From: Mycobacterium sp. IS-3022
GTDB lineage: Bacteria; Actinomycetota; Actinomycetes; Mycobacteriales; Mycobacteriaceae
Assembly: GCF_001500065.1 (NCBI RefSeq)
Contig: NZ_LQIN01000019.1
Coordinates: forward strand, 1-52,742
Length of the DNA stretch: 52,742 bases
Reading direction: 5' to 3'
Below the pieces are notes generated by a model. That model was not told where the DNA came from. It was given only the letters and a program-made list of their open reading frames with translations, and ran no database searches. This document shows, in pieces, positions 48,015 to 52,742 of the stretch (position 1 is its first letter; each line of letters begins with the position of its first letter). The position numbers were made by a program, and so were the translations under genes.

Positions 48015-49561
48015 GGCCACCGCCGCCTCAACAGTCGATCGCGATAGGACCGGCCGTCCGGGTCGAAGATCATCCGATACGCCGGTTCGGCCCACAGCCG
48101 CGTCAACGGGTCGACTCGTTCACTCTCGTGCGGGCGCAATCGCCCCGGCGGCCGCGGCCCTCGGCAGCCCGACTGGTGCCACGCCTCCAAAGCGTCTGCG
48201 GCAGCAACGATTTCGCGTACTGCCTCATCGGGTTCGGCCAATCCCTCGTCCTCGCTGCCGTCGTCGGCGCGGTCGAGGTGTTCGCGCATCAGCTGCAGCC
48301 GTAGGCCACGTGCGAAGGCACCGTCGGCGTCGAGCACCGCGCACGACAGCTCACTGTCGTGCGTCCAGGACCGCCGGTTGAAGTTGTCGCTACCGATGCA
48401 GGCCCAGGTGTCGTCGATGACGCAAACCTTGGAATGCACGTAAACCGGTGTGCCCTCGTGGTTCTCGACGTCGAACACGTGCACTCGCTCGGGGGCGGCA
48501 CGGCGGCATGCGTCGAGCGCCAGCTGGCGCCCGACCAGCGTCGGGGGCCGGCCCAGACCGCCTTCGAGGTCGAAATAGCGCGGCACGACCGCCACCAGAT
48601 GGAGATTCTCGTTCGCACTCAACGCGTCGACCAGTAGGCGCGCAACCTCCTCTGACCACAGGTACTGGTCTTCGAGATAGATCAGGCGCCGGGCGCGCCG
48701 GACCGCCTTGGTGTAGCCGCGGGCGATGCTGCGCTCCCCCTCTTTGGCGAATTCGTACTGGATCAACGCATCGCCGTAGGTTCGCAGCACCTGTACCGCG
48801 TGCGATCCGCACCGCGGCGGGTCGGGCGGCTGCTCGGGCAGCGGATGCCGCGCGGCCTCGGAGCCCAGAAACCTGTCGCGTAGCCAGGCCAGCGGATTGA
48901 ACAGGTCGAGCGGCGCCCTGGCCGTCCAGCGCTCGCGGAACGTGGTGTCCAGCGCGCCGATGACGGGACCGCGCACCTGCAGCTGCACGTCATGCCACGG
49001 TGGGCGCTCACCGTACCGGCTCGACATCTGTACCGCCTGCGGGTCACCTCGGTGCGACGCGTCGTCCCGTCGGGAGTGGCACAGATCGATCCCGCCGATG
49101 AACGCGACGTCGCGGTGCGGTTCGTCGGGATGGCGGAGCAGAACCAGTCGCTGATGATGCGACCCGCCGACCAGCACCCGTTGGTCGAGCAGCACTTCGC
49201 CGCCGGCACGCTCGATCGTCTCGGCGAGATGGCGGTTCTGTTCCTCGTTGAACTGCAAGCGGTTCGGATACGACCGCCACATCAGCCCTTTCACCAGCAC
49301 GCCGCGTTCGGCCGCCGCGCGGAACAGTTCCGCGACGGTCGGCCCGTCCTCGCGCAGTCGCTCATCGGCGTCGCCTCGCCAGTCGGCGAAGAACAGGTGA
49401 TCGCCGGCGCCGAGCGCCTCCACCTCGGTGACGAGCCGATCGAAGTACGTCGCGCCGTGAATGAGCGCTTCGGCCTGGTTGCCCTCGCTCCATGCCGGCA
49501 GCGCCCAACTCGGGTTCCCGCGCTCACCTGACGTGAGGAACCACTCGGCCAGCACAGACAC
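48011..49561 (-). CDS. Phospholipase D-like protein, first of a tandem pair
   Basis: This 516-aa paralog of the next gene shares nearly the entire sequence order. Its first motif is GGSHHQRLVLLRHPD, where the HKD Lys is Arg, in addition to the missing final Asp. The second motif, HSKVCVIDDTWACIGSDNFN, is intact. The tail repeats GRLRPHESERVDPLTRLWAE and YRMIFDPDGRSYRDRL. The GTG 49561 aligns with the paralog; TTG 49588 is an alternative. The pair arose by tandem duplication and probably acts together. Confidence 0.88.
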   Translation of the reverse strand: MSVLAEWFLTSGERGNPSWALPAWSEGNQAEALIHGATYFDRLVTEVEALGAGDHLFFADWRGDADERLREDGPTVAELFRAAAERGVLVKGLMWRSYPNRLQFNEEQNRHLAETIERAGGEVLLDQRVLVGGSHHQRLVLLRHPDEPHRDVAFIGGIDLCHSRRDDASHRGDPQAVQMSSRYGERPPWHDVQLQVRGPVIGALDTTFRERWTARAPLDLFNPLAWLRDRFLGSEAARHPLPEQPPDPPRCGSHAVQVLRTYGDALIQYEFAKEGERSIARGYTKAVRRARRLIYLEDQYLWSEEVARLLVDALSANENLHLVAVVPRYFDLEGGLGRPPTLVGRQLALDACRRAAPERVHVFDVENHEGTPVYVHSKVCVIDDTWACIGSDNFNRRSWTHDSELSCAVLDADGAFARGLRLQLMREHLDRADDGSEDEGLAEPDEAVREIVAAADALEAWHQSGCRGPRPPGRLRPHESERVDPLTRLWAEPAYRMIFDPDGRSYRDRLLRRRWP

Positions 49562-49596
49562 CCCGTGGAGTGCCCACTCGCGCGTCAATTTATCCG

Positions 49597-50946
49597 TCAG
49601 CCCTGCCCGAGCTCATGAGCGAGCGCGGCGTCGAGGGACGGATGACGGAATCGGTGGCCCAACGTCTGCAGTTTGGCCGGCACCACCCGTTGGTCGGCCT
49701 CGGCGAGCTCACGGGCCCCCTGCTCCCCCAGCAACAACCGCGGGCCCAGTGAGGGCACCGGCACGATCGCCGGTCGCCGCAACACCCGCGCCAGCGTCCT
49801 GGTGTAGTCGGCGTTGCGCACCGGGTGGGGCGCAACCGCGTTGACCGGACCGGTCAGCCGGGCGTCGTAGAGCGCGCGGTGGTAGACGTCCAGCAGGTCG
49901 TCGAGCGCGATCCACGCCAACCACTGACTGCCGCTGCCCAGCCGGCCGCCCAGGCCGGCGGCAAACAACGGCCGCAGCAGCCGCAGCGTGCCTCCGCGCG
50001 CGGATTGCACGACTCCCGTCCGCACGGTGACGACCCGCAGTCCCGCATCGGCGGCGGGTGTGGTCGCCGCCTCCCAGTCCGCCACCACATCGGCGAGGAA
50101 GCCGTCGCCGCGCACACTTTCCTCAGCCAACACCGCATCGCCACGGTCGAAGCCGTAGATGCCGACCGCCGAAGCGCTGACGAACACCGCGGGTCCGTCG
50201 GAGGCGTCCGCCGCGGCCTCGGCCAGCCGGCGGGTCGGTTCGATACGGCTGGCACGCACGGCGTCCTTGTGCGCGTCGGTGAAACGCCCGGCGATCGACG
50301 ATCCGGCCAGATGCACGACCGCGTCCACGCCGCTCAGCAGATCACGACGCGGCCGATCGGGATTCCACTGCCGCTCGTCGGCGCCGTGCGCCGCCCGTCG
50401 CACCAGCCGGATCACCCGGTGGCCGCCGGTGCTCAGAAACGCCGACAATGCCGACCCGACAAGTCCGGACGCCCCGCTGACCGCGACGGTGAGCGGCCGC
50501 AGGCCGGCGGCGGCGCCGCTACGGTGCGCGGCGAGGTCGTCGGCCAGTTGACGATGGCGGTAGACGAACATGGGCCGCAGCGCCGCCGCGGGCACCGGGG
50601 TGGCGACGTGGTCGTAGACCGTCGTGCCTCCGGGCGCCGGGGCGAACTCATGAGTGTGCGTCCACCGGCCGACCAGGCGCGGCGGCCACGAGGCCGGTCC
50701 CTGCGAGGACAGCACATCGACGAAGCGGCGCGGCGGGTCGTAGCGGGCCGGATCGTGTTGTGCGATCCAGCGCAGACCGCCGGGCAGCCCCAGCACCGCC
50801 TGCCCGTCGGCCAGTGAGCCCGCCTCGGCCACCACCTTCATCGGCTGCCACGGCGGAACCAACCGCCTCATCGCACCGGGCCGCGCGTGCCACGCGAACA
50901 CCTCGTCCAGTGGATGTTCGACGACGCTGCCGTACTCGATGCCCAT
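49597..50946 (-). CDS. SRPBCC-TIGR01777 epimerase fusion protein
   Basis: This 449-aa protein joins an N-terminal SRPBCC domain (about 1-150, GSVVEHPLDEVFAWHARPGA and WTHTHEFAPAPGGTTVYDH) to a C-terminal TIGR01777 NAD-dependent epimerase-like domain (about 165-440). The latter begins TVAVSGASGLVGSALSAFLS and has VVHLAGSSIAGRFTDAHKDA, then VSASAVGIYG and LADVVADWEAA. TIGR01777 enzymes often lie near cell division genes, as with the Wag31 region here. Function is unknown. ATG 50946 is used. The PLD pair is 35 bp downstream. Confidence 0.9.
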   Translation of the reverse strand: MGIEYGSVVEHPLDEVFAWHARPGAMRRLVPPWQPMKVVAEAGSLADGQAVLGLPGGLRWIAQHDPARYDPPRRFVDVLSSQGPASWPPRLVGRWTHTHEFAPAPGGTTVYDHVATPVPAAALRPMFVYRHRQLADDLAAHRSGAAAGLRPLTVAVSGASGLVGSALSAFLSTGGHRVIRLVRRAAHGADERQWNPDRPRRDLLSGVDAVVHLAGSSIAGRFTDAHKDAVRASRIEPTRRLAEAAADASDGPAVFVSASAVGIYGFDRGDAVLAEESVRGDGFLADVVADWEAATTPAADAGLRVVTVRTGVVQSARGGTLRLLRPLFAAGLGGRLGSGSQWLAWIALDDLLDVYHRALYDARLTGPVNAVAPHPVRNADYTRTLARVLRRPAIVPVPSLGPRLLLGEQGARELAEADQRVVPAKLQTLGHRFRHPSLDAALAHELGQG

Positions 50947-51041
50947 GACTGATATTCGCTCCCGTCGCGCCGGTGGATTGCGCCCGGGTGGGGTACCCAC
51001 GGACATAGGCTGACAAAGTCCCGACATCGAAACGAACTGTG

Positions 51042-51716
51042 ATGAGCGGATGGAGCGGGCTCGCCCGCCGAAGTGCCAGACGTGTGTATCAGAACCGCCG
51101 AGACGCCGGCGAAGTCTTGGCGAACGAGTTGACGTCCTACCGCGATCAGGATCTGGTGGTGCTGGGGCTGGCGCGCGGCGGCGTGCCGGTCGGTTGGCAG
51201 GTTGCGCACGCGCTACACGCCCCGCTCGACGTGTTCCTCGTCCGCAAGCTGGGGGTGCCGCAGTGGGAGGAGCTCGCCATGGGCGCGCTGGCCAGCGGCG
51301 GCGGCGTCGTCATCAACGACAATCTGGTGCGCAACCTCGGGATCGGCGACGAGGCGCTGCAGGCCGCGATCGCGCGCGAAACCGAGGAACTGAACCGCCG
51401 CGAGCGGGCCTACCGCGGCGACCGCCCACCCCTCGAGCTCACCGGCAAGACGGTGATCCTGGTCGACGACGGGATCGCCACCGGCGCCAGCATGCTCGCC
51501 GCGGTGCGTGCCGTGCGCGCCCAGGACCCGGCTCGGATCGTCGTCGCGGTTCCGGTCGGACCGCCGTCGGCGTGCCGGGAGCTGGGAAAGGAAGCAGACG
51601 AGGTGGTGTGCGCGACGATGCCGGCGGGATTCGAAGCGGTCGGCCAGGTGTTCGCCGACTTCCACCAGGTCACCGATGATGAGGTCCGCGAATTACTCGC
51701 GGCGCCAACGACTTAG
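51042..51716 (+). CDS. Phosphoribosyltransferase family protein
   Basis: This 224-aa protein has the PRTase PRPP loop [20 protein letters not shown] near residue 130 and an early block [20 protein letters not shown]. The middle [20 protein letters not shown] is typical of the actinobacterial subfamily. The specific base is not apparent. ATG 51042 directly follows GTG 51039. It diverges from the epimerase fusion by 95 bp. Confidence 0.88.
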   Translation: MSGWSGLARRSARRVYQNRRDAGEVLANELTSYRDQDLVVLGLARGGVPVGWQVAHALHAPLDVFLVRKLGVPQWEELAMGALASGGGVVINDNLVRNLGIGDEALQAAIARETEELNRRERAYRGDRPPLELTGKTVILVDDGIATGASMLAAVRAVRAQDPARIVVAVPVGPPSACRELGKEADEVVCATMPAGFEAVGQVFADFHQVTDDEVRELLAAPTT

Positions 51717-51738
51717 ACGACTCAGCGACTCGACTGGC

Positions 51739-52065
51739 TTAGCGGCGGTCTTCGCCGGAATCGGCCTGTTCGACGACCGTGGTCTCGGTCTCCGCCTCGT
51801 GTTCGTCCGCGTGTTCGGGTTCGTCCTCAGCGGGGGTGTCGTCCGGATAGTCCTCGTAGTACTCGGGCTCCGCGTCGGCCTGCTCCCCGTCGGCGCCGGC
51901 CGCTCGGCCGCGGGAGCGTTCCCTGACCGCGTCGACGATGAGGAGCAGGACACCGATGACGCTGGCGGCGATACAGACCCAGGCGATCAGCTCATTGCTT
52001 GTGACGACCGCCGTCACGAGCGCGGCGAGGCCGATGACAGCGAGGACGAGCGCAACGATCAGCAT
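51739..52065 (-). CDS. Two-helix membrane protein with acidic tail (Rv2144c-like)
   Basis: This 108-aa protein has two membrane helices (about 2-22 and 28-46) followed by a basic stretch (RERSRGR) and an acidic, Glu-rich disordered tail. It lies immediately downstream of the wag31 sequence (26 bp), as the corresponding gene does in M. tuberculosis. It may belong to the polar growth region; function is unknown. Confidence 0.82.
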   Translation of the reverse strand: MLIVALVLAVIGLAALVTAVVTSNELIAWVCIAASVIGVLLLIVDAVRERSRGRAAGADGEQADAEPEYYEDYPDDTPAEDEPEHADEHEAETETTVVEQADSGEDRR

Positions 52066-52091
52066 CGATCAACCCTAGGTCTTCAGTGCGT

Positions 52092-52640
52092 TCAGTTGTT
52101 TCCCCGGTTGAACTGATTGAACCCACCGCCGTCGTTACCGGCGCTGGAGTCCACTGGAGCGGCAGAGCCGCGCTGTCCCAGCTCCTCGAGTTGAGACTCC
52201 AGATACGTCTTGAGCCGGGTGCGGTATTCGCGTTCGAACGTGCGCAACTGTTCGAGGCGGCCCTCCAGCACCGTGCGCTGCTGGTTGATGGTGCCCATGA
52301 TCTCGGAGTGCTTGCGCTCCGCGTCGGCCTGCAGGGCGTCGGCCTTCTCTTGCGCCTGGCGCAGCTGGGCCTCGGATCGGGTCTGGGCGTCGGCCAGCAT
52401 CGCATCGGCGCGCTGACGCGCCTCGGCGACGGTGGTCTCGGCCGTCTGCCGCGCCTCGCTGACCATCGCATCGGCCTGCGCGCGCGCATCGGCGAGCAGT
52501 TTGTCCGACTCCGCCTTGGCGGTGCTGGTCAACCGGTCCGCGGTGTCCTGGGCGAGGCTCAACACCTTGGCCGCCTTCAGCGCCTGGTCCTCGCCGACCT
52601 GCGCGGAGGGCGCCTCGTAGGCCGGCTCCGCAGCAGCCGG
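52092..52640 (-). pseudogene. wag31: Wag31 (DivIVA) C-terminal part; N-terminal domain missing
   Basis: About 180 residues match Wag31, the polar growth scaffold, from the Pro/Ala linker ([17 protein letters not shown]) through the long coiled coil ([20 protein letters not shown], ..., [20 protein letters not shown]) to the tail NQFNRGNN. The N-terminal DivIVA domain with the membrane-binding FSKPPIGKRGY motif is absent. The same frame remains open to 52724 but encodes unrelated sequence that is the YggT gene read in another frame. Since wag31 is normally essential, a local assembly or edge artefact is the leading explanation; a true deletion is the alternative. Confidence 0.7.
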
Positions 52641-52669
52641 CCCCGATCGATGCGCTGCGTGGCCGGCGC

Positions 52670-52742
52670 TCAGGCGGCCGCGCCGAACGCCAGTTGCATG
52701 CCGATGAAGGCGCCCTGCAGCCACACCATGATCGACACGACG
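52670..52742 (-). CDS. YggT family membrane protein, C-terminal end (partial)
   Basis: The last codons of a YggT-type protein run off the window: [20 protein letters not shown] and a final Ala, then TGA at 52670-52672. The ending [13 protein letters not shown] is what I recall for the mycobacterial YggT upstream of wag31. Only about 24 residues are present. The residues VWLQG before the AFIGM block differ from the hydrophobic pattern I remember. Confidence 0.65.
   Translation of the reverse strand, partial: VVSIMVWLQGAFIGMQLAFGAAA

Overview
This window is a high-GC actinobacterial chromosome segment that I read as a rapidly growing Mycobacterium (Mycolicibacterium type). The reasons are a Pup-proteasome locus (pup-prcB-prcA, dop, mpa), mycothiol synthesis (mshC), mycobacterial lipoproteins, a DUF222/HNH (13E12-type) gene, an F420-type nitroreductase-fold protein and Wag31. 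From prcA to Wag31 the backbone follows the order I remember for the M. tuberculosis Rv2109c-Rv2146c interval, although PPE, PE_PGRS and ansP-type genes of that interval are absent and other genes stand in their place.

Layout. 0-7.3 kb: pupylation and proteasome genes, with a membrane protein and an unknown 207-aa protein. 7.4-11.5 kb: an MTB12-like exported protein, a lipoprotein, DUF503, tRNA m1A58 methyltransferase (trmI), a RecB-like nuclease and a thioesterase-like protein. 11.5-13.7 kb: a YiaA-like protein, then a compact ArsR-SRPBCC-flavodoxin-DoxX run behind a palindromic promoter. 13.7-19.9 kb: flavin disulfide reductase, DUF4126 membrane protein, hisE-hisG, sugar MFS transporter, HAD phosphatase and an NmrA-like reductase. 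19.9-25 kb: cobalamin-dependent methionine synthase metH, with a hairpin over its ribosome binding site, a frameshifted gene remnant, and a PAC2 protein. 25-31.4 kb: SDR, mshC, cysQ, the actinobacterial SCO1664/DUF3090/histidine-phosphatase set, uppP and a small conserved protein. 31.4-36.2 kb: lppL, DUF5703, pyrD, a 42-aa basic protein, a PEBP protein, an M20 peptidase and tRNA-Leu(GAG). 36.2-38.7 kb: an accessory regulatory patch (membrane protein plus TetR behind twin operators; F420-type reductase divergent from MarR across a long palindrome). 38.7-44.1 kb: nitrate assimilation (single-chain molybdo-diflavin nitrate reductase and NarK). 44.2-46.4 kb: decayed universal stress protein and response-regulator genes, then DUF222/HNH. 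46.5-51.7 kb: two tandem phospholipase D-like genes, an SRPBCC-epimerase fusion and a phosphoribosyltransferase. 51.7-52.7 kb: a membrane protein, then Wag31 sequence that lacks its DivIVA domain and directly follows the end of YggT.

The genes are tightly packed. At least eight neighbouring pairs share a 4-base GTGA or ATGA stop/start overlap, and three convergent pairs share stop-codon bases. No insertion sequence, prophage or CRISPR array is visible. The strongest observations for follow-up are the truncated Wag31/YggT junction, the metH leader hairpin, the degraded regulators beside the nitrate locus, the twin and long palindromic operators, the PLD pair with altered first HKD motifs, the SCO1664/DUF3090/phosphatase set, and a previously easy-to-miss 42-aa basic protein.
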